A stretch of DNA of 64,000 bases. It comes from Fodinibacter sp038210185. Its GTDB lineage: Bacteria; Actinomycetota; Actinomycetes; Actinomycetales; Dermatophilaceae. A program made the position numbers and the translations under genes. The stretch spans positions 1 through 64,000 of the forward strand of contig JBBQWX010000003.1 in the NCBI GenBank assembly GCA_038210185.1. Reading direction: 5' to 3'. Positions 50,324 to 58,769 of the stretch are shown here, in pieces (within the stretch, counting starts at the first letter, position 1; each line of letters begins with the position of its first letter). A model generated the notes under the pieces. That model saw nothing but the letters and a program-made list of their open reading frames with translations. It was not told the origin of the DNA and made no database searches.

Positions 50324-52779
50324 GACTGCCTCACGAGCAGGGCCACCGGGCGGGAGGCCAGCACGCGGGTGAGGAGCACCTCCCCGCCGTCGAGGACCGC
50401 TTCGTCGTCGGAGAGCACGTCGGTCCAGGTGCCGGCGGGCAGGGTCACCGTCGCGTCGGCGAAGCCGCCGGCTGCGACCAGCAGCCCAGCGGCCCGGGTG
50501 GCCACGGTGACGACCCGCGGGCCGCCGGAGTCCCCCCGGGCGAAGGCGAGCGCGTGCTCGCCCGTGGCGGGAAGGCCGGCGTACGTCGTGCCCTCCCCCA
50601 CGAAGACGCCGGGGAGGTCACGACGCACGCCCAGGGCGCGGGCGGTCACTCGCAGCTTCTCGTCGTCGAGGTCGAAGGCCGGCTCGTCGGAGAGCACCCG
50701 GTCGAGCCGCTCGCCACGGTCGGTCCAGTCGACCGGGCGGCGGTTGTCGGGGTCGACGAGCGAGAGCATGACGATCTCGCACCCTTGGTACACGTCGGGC
50801 ACGCCGGGCATGGTCAGCTGGACGAGCTTCTGCGACAGCACGTTCGCGCGCACCGACGGCTCGTGGCGGGTCGTCCACTCGTCGAGGTGGCGCTTCACGC
50901 CGGGATCGCGGGCGACGGACTTGGCGAAGGCGAGCACGTCGTCCTCGTACCCCGAGTCACCGTCGATCCACGCGGTGTGCACCTTGGCCTCGCGCACCGC
51001 CTTGACGAGGTACTCCTCGAGTCGCGCCCCGGTGATCGGCCAGGTGCCCACCAGGGTCTGCCAGATGAGGTACTCGGTGGGCGCGTCGAGCCGCTCGGTG
51101 CGGTGACCGGCCGTGAGCTCACGGGCCACCTCGAGCCAGGCACCCCAGCCCGCGCCGTCCTCGGCGAGCACCATGAGCCGGGCCCGGACGTCCTCGGACC
51201 GCTTGGTGTCGTGGGTCGTGAGCGTGGTCATCGACGTCGGCCACGTGGTGGCGAGCGTCTCGCACCACTGGTGGAACTCGTCGGCCGAGATCGACAGGTG
51301 GTCGGGGTGGCCGCCGACCTCGTTGGCCCCGGCGAGGCGGAACCAGCGGTAGAAGGCGGTGTCCTCGATGCCCTTGGCCATGACCGGTCCGCAGGTCTGC
51401 TGGAAGCGCACCCGGAAGTCGTCGGCGAGCGCTTCGCTGTCGAGCTGCACCCCCGGCAGGTCGCGCCCGAGCACCAGGGCCACGACGACGTCGAGCGCCT
51501 CGGAGTCGCTGGGTGCCAGGAGCCCCCGCGCGCGCTCCGCCGCACCGTCGACGACGGCGGCCTGCTCGGGGTCCAGTCCGCGCCCGGGGACGACGTACGC
51601 GCGGTAGCGGTCCATCGCGACCAGGAGGGCCTCGAGCGCGCGGCGGACCGCGGCGAGGTCGACGTCGACGAGCACGTGCCGGGCGAGCCGCATCAGCCGG
51701 TCGACCTCGGCGGCCTGCACGTCGTCGACGACGAGCCGCTTGGCCTCGGCGACCACGTCGTCGAGGCAGGCCCGGTCGGGCGCGGCAGCGGCCCACAACC
51801 GGTCGAGCTCCTCGACCCCGGCCGTCGACGTGAGCACCTGCTGCACCCGCAGCAACGCGTCGTAGCCCGTGGTGCCGGCGCAGCGCCAGCTGTCGGGCAG
51901 GCGCTCGTCGGCCTCGAGGATCTTCTCCACCACGACCCAGGCGTCACCGGTGGCGTCGGCCAGCCGCTCGAGGTAACCACCGGGGTCGGCGAGGCCGTCC
52001 GGGTGGTCGATGCGGAAGCCGTCGACCTCACCGTGACCGTGCAGGGCGAGCAACAGGGCGTGGGTGGCCATGAACACCACGGGGTCCTCGACCCGCACCG
52101 CGACGAGCGAGGTGACGTCGAAGAAGCGGCGGTAGTTCAGCGCCTCCCCCGCCTCGCGCCAGCTCGACAGGCGGTAGGCCTGCGCGTCGACGAGCTCGCG
52201 AAGCGGCAGGGTCTGCGTGCCGGGCGCGACCGGGAGCTCGTCGCCGTAGTGCCGCAGCACCCACTCGTGGCCGGTCGGGCCACCGTCGTCGGCGAGCGTG
52301 ACGTCGCCGCGCTCGATCGCCTGCTCGACCGTGCCACCGAGCACCGGCATCAGGATGCGCTCCCCCTCGGCGACCCAGTCGACGTCGAACCAGCCGGCGT
52401 ACGGGGAGCGCCGCCCGTCGCGAAGCAGCGACCAGAACGGCGCGTTCAGGTGCGTCGGCTCGGGCACCGTCATGTGGTTGGGCACGACGTCGACGACGAT
52501 GCCGAGCCCAGCCCCACGGCACGCCGTCACGAGCCGCTGCAGCGCCTCACGGCCACCGGCCTCCTCGGAGATCCGGGTGTGGTCGAGCACGTCGTAGCCG
52601 TGCATCGAGCCCGGCGCGGCCTGGAGCACCGGCGAGAGGTACAGGTGCGAGACCCCGAGCGCCGCCAGGTAGGCGACGTGCTCGGCGGCCGCATCGAAGC
52701 CGAATCCCGCATGCACCTGCAGGCGGTAGGTGGACGTGGGGACGATGCGGCCGGGGTCGGGGCGGTGCGTGCTGGGCAT
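50320..52779 (-). CDS. treY: (1->4)-alpha-D-glucan 1-alpha-D-glucosylmutase (malto-oligosyltrehalose synthase)
   Basis: 819 aa. It begins with RIVPTSTYRLQVHAGFGFDA and has the TreY-type GH13 regions: LGVSHLYLSPVLQAAPGSMH, GIVVDVVPNHM, DGFRIDHPDGL (nucleophile), VVEKILEADE and TLTTHDTKRSEDVRAR. It converts the reducing-end alpha-1,4 bond of maltodextrins into alpha-1,1. It lies two bases after the treX stop and overlaps treZ, giving one translation unit treX-treY-treZ. The ATG 52779 is chosen by family fit. Confidence 0.95.
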   Translation of the reverse strand: MPSTHRPDPGRIVPTSTYRLQVHAGFGFDAAAEHVAYLAALGVSHLYLSPVLQAAPGSMHGYDVLDHTRISEEAGGREALQRLVTACRGAGLGIVVDVVPNHMTVPEPTHLNAPFWSLLRDGRRSPYAGWFDVDWVAEGERILMPVLGGTVEQAIERGDVTLADDGGPTGHEWVLRHYGDELPVAPGTQTLPLRELVDAQAYRLSSWREAGEALNYRRFFDVTSLVAVRVEDPVVFMATHALLLALHGHGEVDGFRIDHPDGLADPGGYLERLADATGDAWVVVEKILEADERLPDSWRCAGTTGYDALLRVQQVLTSTAGVEELDRLWAAAAPDRACLDDVVAEAKRLVVDDVQAAEVDRLMRLARHVLVDVDLAAVRRALEALLVAMDRYRAYVVPGRGLDPEQAAVVDGAAERARGLLAPSDSEALDVVVALVLGRDLPGVQLDSEALADDFRVRFQQTCGPVMAKGIEDTAFYRWFRLAGANEVGGHPDHLSISADEFHQWCETLATTWPTSMTTLTTHDTKRSEDVRARLMVLAEDGAGWGAWLEVARELTAGHRTERLDAPTEYLIWQTLVGTWPITGARLEEYLVKAVREAKVHTAWIDGDSGYEDDVLAFAKSVARDPGVKRHLDEWTTRHEPSVRANVLSQKLVQLTMPGVPDVYQGCEIVMLSLVDPDNRRPVDWTDRGERLDRVLSDEPAFDLDDEKLRVTARALGVRRDLPGVFVGEGTTYAGLPATGEHALAFARGDSGGPRVVTVATRAAGLLVAAGGFADATVTLPAGTWTDVLSDDEAVLDGGEVLLTRVLASRPVALLVRQS

Positions 52780-52781
52780 CG

Positions 52782-54932
52782 TCACGTCCGACGGGTCGTT
52801 GCGGCTCCGGAAGGCTGGGGCAGCGTCTCGCGCGGGCTGCGCAGGACGATCACCGAGCGCGGCTGCACCTTCAGCTCGCTGCCGGCCTCGTGCCACCGCA
52901 TGTCGACGATGTCGGCGCCGGTGTCGATCTCGGCGCCCCACCGCTCACCCCACTCGTTGCCGGGCAGCACGAAGACGTCTTCCTGGTGGTCGGCGTTGAA
53001 GACGACGAGGAAGTCGTCGTCGAGCACCGGGCGACCCCGGGTGTCGGGGCTCGGGATGGCCTGACCGTTGAGGAAGACCATGACCGTGCGGGCCTCACCG
53101 TCGCTCCACGCCGAATCGCCCATCCGCTCGCCAGAGGGCTGGAACCAGGCGATGTCGCCCAGCTCGGACTGACCACCGTGGTCGGCGCTGCCGGCGAAGA
53201 AGCGCCGGCGCCGGAACACGGGGTGGTCGCGACGCAGCCGGGACAGCGCCGAGGTGAAGGCCAGTAGCTGCTTCTGGTCGTCGTCCAAGTTCCAGTCGAC
53301 CCACGCCAGCTCGTTGTCCTGGCAGTAGACGTTGTTGTTGCCCTGCTGGGTGCGGCCGATCTCGTCGCCGTGGGCGATCATCGGCACCCCCTGGCTCAAC
53401 AGCAAGGTGGTGAGGAAGTTGCGCTGCTGGCGCAGCCGGAGCGCACTGACCTTCGGGTCGTCGGTCGGGCCCTCCTCGCCGCAGTTCCACGAGCGGTTGT
53501 GGCCCTCGCCGTCGCGGCCGTCCTCACCGTTGGCCTCGTTGCGCTTGTCGTTGTACGACACGAGGTCGCGAAGCGTGAAGCCGTCGTGCGCCGTGACGAA
53601 GTTGATCGACGCGAACGGCTTTCGGCTGCTGTGCTCGTAGAGGTCGCTCGAGCCGGTGAGACGCGACGCGAACTCGCCGAGCGTGCTCGGTTCCCCGCGC
53701 CAGAAGTCGCGCACCGTGTCGCGGTACTTGCCGTTCCACTCGGTCCACAGCGGAGGGAAGTTGCCGACCTGGTAGCCACCGTCGCCGACGTCCCAGGGCT
53801 CGGCGATCAGCTTGACCTGCGAGATGACCGGGTCCTGCTGGATCAGGTCGAAGAAGGCGGACAGCTTGTCGACCTCGTGGAACTGACGGGCGAGGGTCGC
53901 GGCGAGGTCGAACCGGAAGCCGTCGACGTGCATCTCGATGACCCAGTAGCGCAGCGAGTCCATGATCAGCTGCAGCACGTGGGGGTGCCGCATGAGCAGG
54001 CTGTTGCCGGTGCCGGTCGTGTCGTAGTAGTGGTCCTTGGCGTCGTCGACCAGCCGGTAGTAGGCGGCGTTGTCGATGCCCTTGAAGCACAGCGTGGCGC
54101 CGAACTCGTTGCCCTCGGCGGTGTGGTTGTAGACGACGTCGAGGATGACCTCGATGTCCGCCTCGTGCAACGCCTTGACCATGGCCTTGAACTCGGTGAC
54201 CTGCTCACCGCGGCGGCCGCGGGAGTAGCCGTTGTGGGGCGCGAGGAACCCGATGGTGTTGTAGCCCCAGTAGTTGCTCAGGCCGCGGTCCTGCAAGGAG
54301 GTGTCCTGCACGAACTGGTGCACCGGCATCAGCTCGATCGCGGTGATGCCGAGGCTGGTGAGGTGGTCCAGGATCGCCGGGTGCGCGATCGCGGCATACG
54401 TGCCGCGGATCTCCTTGGGCACCCCGGGGTGGGTCATCGTCATGCCCTTGACGTGCGCCTCGTAGATCACCGTCTCGTGGTACTCGTGCCGCGGCGGCCG
54501 GTCATGGCCCCAGTCGAAGTAGGGGTTGATGACCACCGAGAGCATCGTCTTGCCCAGGTTGTCGTCGGTGTTGCGCTTCTCGGGGTCGTTGAAGTCGTAG
54601 GAGAACAACGCCTGGTCGTTGGTGACCTGGCCCTCGATCGCCTTCGCGTAGGGATCGAGCAGCAGCTTGCTCGGGTCGCAGCGGTGGCCGTGCTCGGGGT
54701 CGTAGGAGCCGTGCACGCGGAACCCGTAGCGCTGGCCGGGCTGCAGTCCGGGCACGTAGGCGTGCCAGACGAAGCCGTCGACCTCGGGAAGGTCGAGGCG
54801 CGTCTCCGCGCCGTCGTCGTCGACAAGACACAGCTCCACGCGCTCGGCCACCTCGCTGAACAGGGCGAAGTTGACGCCACTGCCGTCGTAGGTTGCGCCG
54901 AGGGGGTAAGCCGTTCCGGGCCAGATCTCCAC
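52782..54932 (-). CDS. treX: Glycogen debranching enzyme TreX/GlgX
   Basis: 716 aa from GTG 54932 with GGAAGG 6 bases upstream. An N-terminal CBM48 (YPLGATYDGSGVNFALFSEV) and a GH13_11 barrel are seen: IYEAHVKGMTMTHPGVPKEI, IEVILDVVYNHTAEGN, VDGFRFDLAATLAR (nucleophile), LIAEPWDVGDGGYQVGNFP (acid/base) and NFVTAHDGFTLRDLVSYND. It cuts alpha-1,6 branches of glycogen to supply linear chains to TreY. First gene of the trehalose operon. Confidence 0.94.
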   Translation of the reverse strand: MEIWPGTAYPLGATYDGSGVNFALFSEVAERVELCLVDDDGAETRLDLPEVDGFVWHAYVPGLQPGQRYGFRVHGSYDPEHGHRCDPSKLLLDPYAKAIEGQVTNDQALFSYDFNDPEKRNTDDNLGKTMLSVVINPYFDWGHDRPPRHEYHETVIYEAHVKGMTMTHPGVPKEIRGTYAAIAHPAILDHLTSLGITAIELMPVHQFVQDTSLQDRGLSNYWGYNTIGFLAPHNGYSRGRRGEQVTEFKAMVKALHEADIEVILDVVYNHTAEGNEFGATLCFKGIDNAAYYRLVDDAKDHYYDTTGTGNSLLMRHPHVLQLIMDSLRYWVIEMHVDGFRFDLAATLARQFHEVDKLSAFFDLIQQDPVISQVKLIAEPWDVGDGGYQVGNFPPLWTEWNGKYRDTVRDFWRGEPSTLGEFASRLTGSSDLYEHSSRKPFASINFVTAHDGFTLRDLVSYNDKRNEANGEDGRDGEGHNRSWNCGEEGPTDDPKVSALRLRQQRNFLTTLLLSQGVPMIAHGDEIGRTQQGNNNVYCQDNELAWVDWNLDDDQKQLLAFTSALSRLRRDHPVFRRRRFFAGSADHGGQSELGDIAWFQPSGERMGDSAWSDGEARTVMVFLNGQAIPSPDTRGRPVLDDDFLVVFNADHQEDVFVLPGNEWGERWGAEIDTGADIVDMRWHEAGSELKVQPRSVIVLRSPRETLPQPSGAATTRRT

Positions 54933-55270
54933 TGGTTGCCTTCCGTGTGTGTTTCCCGCGGGGCCAGCGACGGTGCTGGTGGCGGCAGGCCGAAGGGCCG
55001 CCGCAGTGGCTCAACTTACCCGCGAGGACCCAGCCGGCGGAAATGCCGGCGTCCGACGCCGGCGTCGGAACCAGTCCTGCGAGAGGTCGCGATGCCGATG
55101 ACCGGCATCCGGGTCTGGTGGGATCAACCCGCCATCAGGAGGGCCCTACCCTACGCGGAGCACACCACGCGCGTCGGGCTGCTCGGTGACCGGTCGCCCC
55201 GGCCCGCTGTGGCGTTAGGGTCGGTCTCGCCGGATCCTCGGCGCCCCCACCCCCTCGAGGAGGAGTTCCC
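54933..55270. other. Intergenic region between treX and the FabG-like gene
   Basis: 338 bases with divergent promoters expected. A CCGGCGTC/GACGCCGG hairpin lies near 55044-55062. No gene-like frame was found. The plus-strand side ends with a GAGGAGGAG ribosome-binding site for the reductase. Confidence 0.5.
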
Positions 55271-56026
55271 ATGCCCACCCAGCGCGTCGCGATCGTCACC
55301 GGAGCAGCACGAGGCATCGGGGCCGCCACCGCCGAGCGGCTGGCCCGTGACGGGTTCGCCGTGGGGGTGCTCGACCTCGACGAGGCCGCGTGCGAGGTGG
55401 TGGCCGGTCGCATCCGGGATGTCGGCGGGCGCGCTGTGGGCGTCGGGGTCGACGTCACGCAGGCAGCGCAGGTCGAGGCGGGCGTGGCCCGGGTCGCCGA
55501 CGAGCTCGGCCCGCCCGTGGTGCTGGTCAACAACGCGGGCATCATCCGCGACAACCTCATCTTCAAGATGACCGAAGCCGACTGGGATGCCGTGCTGAAC
55601 GTGCACCTCAAGGGCGCCTTCCTGATGACCAAGGCCTGCCAGGCGCACATGACCGCCGTGAGGCACGGTCGCATCGTCAACCTCTCCTCGTCCTCGGCGC
55701 AGGGCAACCGCGGCCAGGCCAACTACTCCGCCGCCAAGGCAGGTCTGCAGGGCTTCACCAAGACCCTGGCGATCGAGCTGGGCATGTTCGGGGTGACGGC
55801 CAACGCCGTGGCACCCGGCTTCATCCAGACCGACATGACGGCCGACACCGCAGCCCGGATCGGGGTCCCGTTCGAGGAGTTCATCGCGCGCACGGCCCAG
55901 CAGATCCCGGTGGCCCGGGTCGGACAGCCCGAGGACATCGCCGCGACCATCGCGTTCCTGGTCTCCGAGGAGGCCGGCTTCGTCTCCGGCCAGGTGATCT
56001 ACGTCGCCGGCGGCCCGCTCGACTGA
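55271..56026 (+). CDS. 3-oxoacyl-[ACP] reductase-like SDR (FabG type)
   Basis: 251 aa from ATG with GAGGAG upstream. Classical SDR motifs: TGAARGIG (cofactor loop), NNAGI (VVLVNNAGIIRDNLIFKMT), catalytic Ser in IVNLSSSSAQGNRGQ and YSAAK. The RDNLIFKMTEADWD segment matches FabG enzymes closely. NADP use is likely but the acidic DLDE after the second strand could instead favour NAD. Exact substrate is uncertain; it could reduce acyl-ACP or an acyl-CoA in the nearby beta-oxidation context. Confidence 0.87.
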   Translation: MPTQRVAIVTGAARGIGAATAERLARDGFAVGVLDLDEAACEVVAGRIRDVGGRAVGVGVDVTQAAQVEAGVARVADELGPPVVLVNNAGIIRDNLIFKMTEADWDAVLNVHLKGAFLMTKACQAHMTAVRHGRIVNLSSSSAQGNRGQANYSAAKAGLQGFTKTLAIELGMFGVTANAVAPGFIQTDMTADTAARIGVPFEEFIARTAQQIPVARVGQPEDIAATIAFLVSEEAGFVSGQVIYVAGGPLD

Positions 56027-56064
56027 TTCGCGCCGAGCGGCCTCGCACCCCGCATCCGCGTCGC

Positions 56065-56070
56065 TACGCT
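56065..56070 (+). promoter_or_regulatory. Putative -10 box for a leaderless yhhN-type transcript
   Basis: TACGCT ends 6 bases before the ATG at 56077, with no Shine-Dalgarno. Confidence 0.45.
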
Positions 56071-56076
56071 CGCGGC

Positions 56077-56934
56077 ATGCTCCCTCGTCGACCTGCTGCG
56101 CGACTGCTCCTCGGCGGGTTCGCCCTGGTGGCCGTGGTGCACCTCGTCGCCCAGCTCGCCGGAGCCGATGCCGTGGCAGCCACGACCCAGGTGCTGCTCA
56201 TGCCGCTGCTCGCGGCCGTGCTGTGGTTCGAGACCTCGTCCCCGCGCCACCGCCTGACCACGCTGGTGCTGGTCGCCCTCGTGCTGTCGTGGCTGGGTGA
56301 CAGCGCCCCGAAGCTGACCGACGGGGATGCTGCGTTCCTGGTGATGATCGGCCTCTTCCTCCTCGCGCAGGTCGCCTACATCGCCGCTTTCCTACCCTTC
56401 CGGAACCGCAGCGTGCTGCACGTGCACCGCCCGCTCCTGCTGGTCTACGTCGGCGCGGTCGTCGCGCTGGCGCTCGCCTGCGCCTCTGGAGCCGCCGGGA
56501 TGCTCGTCCCGGTCCTGGTCTACGGCGCGTGCCTGGGCACGATGGCCGTGCTCGCCACCGGCGTCAACCGCCTCACGGCGCTCGGCGGCGCGCTGTTCCT
56601 CGTCTCCGACGGGCTCATCGCGCTCGGCGCCTTCGCGTCGGGGTTCGACCTGCCGGTCGAGGGCTTCTGGGTGATGTCGACCTACGTCGCCGGCCAGGTG
56701 CTCCTCGTGCTCGGGGTGCTGCGCGAGCAGGATGCCGCCGACGCTCCTCCCGCGACGCCGGATGCCGTCCGCTCTCGGTGGGCGGACGGCATCCGTCGTG
56801 GTCGTGCCGGGGTTCAGAGGCCGAGGTCGCGGCCGATGAGCTCCTTCATGATCTCGTTCGAGCCCGCCCAGATCTTGGTGACCCGGGCATCGCGCCAGGC
56901 GCGGGCCACGCGGTACTCGTTCATGAAGCCGTAG
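56077..56934 (+). CDS. YhhN/TMEM86-like (lysoplasmalogenase family) membrane protein with unusual tail
   Basis: 285 aa. Seven or eight spans cover about residues 10-220, with the family's LSWLGDSAPKL and FLVSDGLIALGAF motifs (conserved Asp residues of the intramembrane site). The fold normally ends near residue 225. Here the frame continues through a terminator-like hairpin (bases 56759-56795) and then through 121 bases of the opposing acyl-CoA dehydrogenase gene to a TAG at 56932-56934, adding about 55 residues with no family similarity. Enzyme activity on lysoplasmalogens is known for animal TMEM86B; for bacterial members it is inferred. Confidence 0.75.
   Translation: MLPRRPAARLLLGGFALVAVVHLVAQLAGADAVAATTQVLLMPLLAAVLWFETSSPRHRLTTLVLVALVLSWLGDSAPKLTDGDAAFLVMIGLFLLAQVAYIAAFLPFRNRSVLHVHRPLLLVYVGAVVALALACASGAAGMLVPVLVYGACLGTMAVLATGVNRLTALGGALFLVSDGLIALGAFASGFDLPVEGFWVMSTYVAGQVLLVLGVLREQDAADAPPATPDAVRSRWADGIRRGRAGVQRPRSRPMSSFMISFEPAQILVTRASRQARATRYSFMKP
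56759..56795. terminator. Strong hairpin between the YhhN-type and acyl-CoA dehydrogenase genes
   Basis: Arms CGGATGCCGTCCGC and GCGGACGGCATCCG with a 9-base loop, ending 18 bases past the dehydrogenase stop. Arms are identical to those at 14409-14445; it lies inside the YhhN reading frame. Confidence 0.75.
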
Positions 56935-57959
56935 CCACCGTGCAGCTGCACGCACTCGTCGAGCACGTCGTTCTGCACCTGGGCGCTCCACCACTTGGCC
57001 TTGGCCGCGTCGACGGCGGACAGGCGACCCTCGGCGTGCGCCTCGATGCAGTCGTCGACGTAGGCCTCGGCGACCTCGATCGCGGTCACGAGCTCGGCGA
57101 TCTTGAACTTGTTGTGCTGGAAGGACCCGATCGACTGGCCGAACGCCTTGCGCTCCTTGGCGTACTCGATGGTCTCGAGCAGGATCTGCTTGGCGTGCGC
57201 GACGTTGGCGCAGGCGGCGCCGACGCGCTCCTGGGGCAGGCGCTGCATCATCGCGATGAAGCCCATGCCCTCGGGGCCGATCCGGTTCGTGTCGGGCACC
57301 CGCACGTCCTGGAAGAACAGCTCGGCGGTGTCGCTCTCCTCCTGGCCGACCTTGTCGAGCTTGCGGCCGCGGGTGAAGCCCTCCATGCCGTCCTCGACCA
57401 TGAACAAGGTGATGCCCTTGGCGCCCTTGCTCGGGTCGGTGCGGGTGGCGACGATCACGAGGTCGCCCTGGTAGCCGTTGGTGATGAAGGTCTTGCTGCC
57501 GTTGAGCACCCACGAGTCGCCGTCGCGCACCGCGGTGGTCTTCAGCGCGGCCAGGTCGGACCCACCGCCGGGCTCGGTCATCGCGATGGCGCAGATCTTC
57601 TCGCCCGCGGCCATCGCGGGCAGCCAGCGCTCCTTCTGCTCCTGGGTGCCGAGGTCGACGATGTAGGGCGGGCACACGTCGCTGTGGATGCCGAAGCACG
57701 AGCCGACGGCGGCGTTGAAGCCGTTCAGCACCTCGGCCGACACCGCGTTGAAGCGGTAGTCGTCGGCGCCCATGCCCCCGAACTCCTCGGGGATGTCGAG
57801 GCCGAACAGCCCCTGGGAGCCGGCCTCCTTCCAGATGTCGCGGTCGATGACCTTGACCTCGAGCATCTGCTCGGCACGCGGCTTGAGGGTGCGCTCGACG
57901 AACTCGCGCACGGAGGCGCGGAAGTCCTCGTGCTCGGGACCGTAGATGTTGCGGGGCAT
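56814..57959 (-). CDS. Acyl-CoA dehydrogenase
   Basis: 381 aa from ATG 57959 with GGAGGAG upstream. The family pattern is clear: ICAIAMTEPGGGSDLAALKT, WVLNGSKTFITNGYQGDLVI, RLPQERVGAACANVAHAKQI, AFGQSIGSFQHNKFKIAELV and LHGGYGFMNEYRVARAWRDA, ending TKIWAGSNEIMKELIGRDLG. A Glu likely to be the catalytic base lies in this last segment (GSNEI). It carries out FAD-dependent alpha,beta-dehydrogenation of acyl-CoA. It is divergent from a TetR-type regulator with an inverted repeat between. Confidence 0.93.
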   Translation of the reverse strand: MPRNIYGPEHEDFRASVREFVERTLKPRAEQMLEVKVIDRDIWKEAGSQGLFGLDIPEEFGGMGADDYRFNAVSAEVLNGFNAAVGSCFGIHSDVCPPYIVDLGTQEQKERWLPAMAAGEKICAIAMTEPGGGSDLAALKTTAVRDGDSWVLNGSKTFITNGYQGDLVIVATRTDPSKGAKGITLFMVEDGMEGFTRGRKLDKVGQEESDTAELFFQDVRVPDTNRIGPEGMGFIAMMQRLPQERVGAACANVAHAKQILLETIEYAKERKAFGQSIGSFQHNKFKIAELVTAIEVAEAYVDDCIEAHAEGRLSAVDAAKAKWWSAQVQNDVLDECVQLHGGYGFMNEYRVARAWRDARVTKIWAGSNEIMKELIGRDLGL

Positions 57960-58022
57960 GGAACTCCTCCGTGACGGGCTCGGGGCGTGCCGTGGGACGG
58001 CTCGGGCATCGCGCGCCATGTT

Positions 58023-58042
58023 GACTAAGCGCTTGCTTAGTC
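58023..58042. promoter_or_regulatory. TetR-type operator between the dehydrogenase and its regulator
   Basis: GACTAAGC and GCTTAGTC are 8-bp inverted arms with a 4-base spacer. It lies 16 bases before the regulator ATG and 63 bases before the dehydrogenase start, so it can repress both. Confidence 0.75.
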
Positions 58043-58057
58043 TCGCCGGGGTGCGGC

Positions 58058-58720
58058 ATGCTGTCAACCGTGCCGAGCCCCACACCGTTGAGCGAGAGTG
58101 CGGTCCTCGCCGCCCTCGCGCCCGACGGCGGGCGTCAGGAGGCGGTCGGGGACGTCACCGACACCGCGGTGCGGATCATGCTCGCCGCGGCCGACGCCTT
58201 CGCGGACCGCGGTTTCCACGCGACCACGACCCGCGACATCGCCTCCCGGGCCGGGCTCTCCCCCGCCGGGGTCTACGTGCACTTCGCCTCCAAGGAGGTG
58301 CTGCTCTTCGAGCTGAGCCGCCGGGGCCATGCCCGCGCCCGCGACCTGCTCGTGGCCGCCGCCGAGCGGGCCCCGAACCCGACCGAGGCGTTGCGCGCGA
58401 TCATCGGTGGCTTCTCCCGGTGGCATGCGGAGCACTACGAGCTCGGCCGCATCGTGCAGTTCGAGTTCCGGCACCTCAGCCCGGAGCACCGCGACGCCGT
58501 GCTCGGCCTGCGCAAGGAGATCGACCACGTCGTCGCGGGCGTGCTGCGCGACGGGGTCGAGGCCGGTGAGTTCGAGGTCGACGACGTCGCCGGCACCGCG
58601 CTGGCCCTGCTGTCGATGGCCATCGACGTCGCCCGCTGGTACGCCCCCGACGTGCGGCGCACCCCTGCCGCCATCGAGGCGGCCTACGGCGACCTCGCCG
58701 TGCGGCTGGTCCGCGCCTGA
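58058..58720 (+). CDS. TetR-family transcriptional regulator
   Basis: 220 aa from ATG 58058 (GTG 58070 possible). The N-terminal HTH is AAADAFADRGFHATTTRDIA followed by SRAGLSPAGVYVHFASKEVL. The ligand domain has the TetR_C helices (RIVQFEFRHLSPEHRDAVLG). Acyl-CoA is the likely ligand because of the divergent acyl-CoA dehydrogenase and the shared operator; this is inference. Confidence 0.9.
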   Translation: MLSTVPSPTPLSESAVLAALAPDGGRQEAVGDVTDTAVRIMLAAADAFADRGFHATTTRDIASRAGLSPAGVYVHFASKEVLLFELSRRGHARARDLLVAAAERAPNPTEALRAIIGGFSRWHAEHYELGRIVQFEFRHLSPEHRDAVLGLRKEIDHVVAGVLRDGVEAGEFEVDDVAGTALALLSMAIDVARWYAPDVRRTPAAIEAAYGDLAVRLVRA

Positions 58721-58757
58721 GCGTGAGCAGGGCGCCGACGCCGGCTGGGAGCGCCGT

Positions 58758-58763
58758 TACAGT
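58758..58763 (+). promoter_or_regulatory. Putative -10 box for a leaderless methyltransferase transcript
   Basis: TACAGT ends 6 bases before the GTG at 58770, with no Shine-Dalgarno. Confidence 0.45.
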
Positions 58764-58769
58764 GACGCG

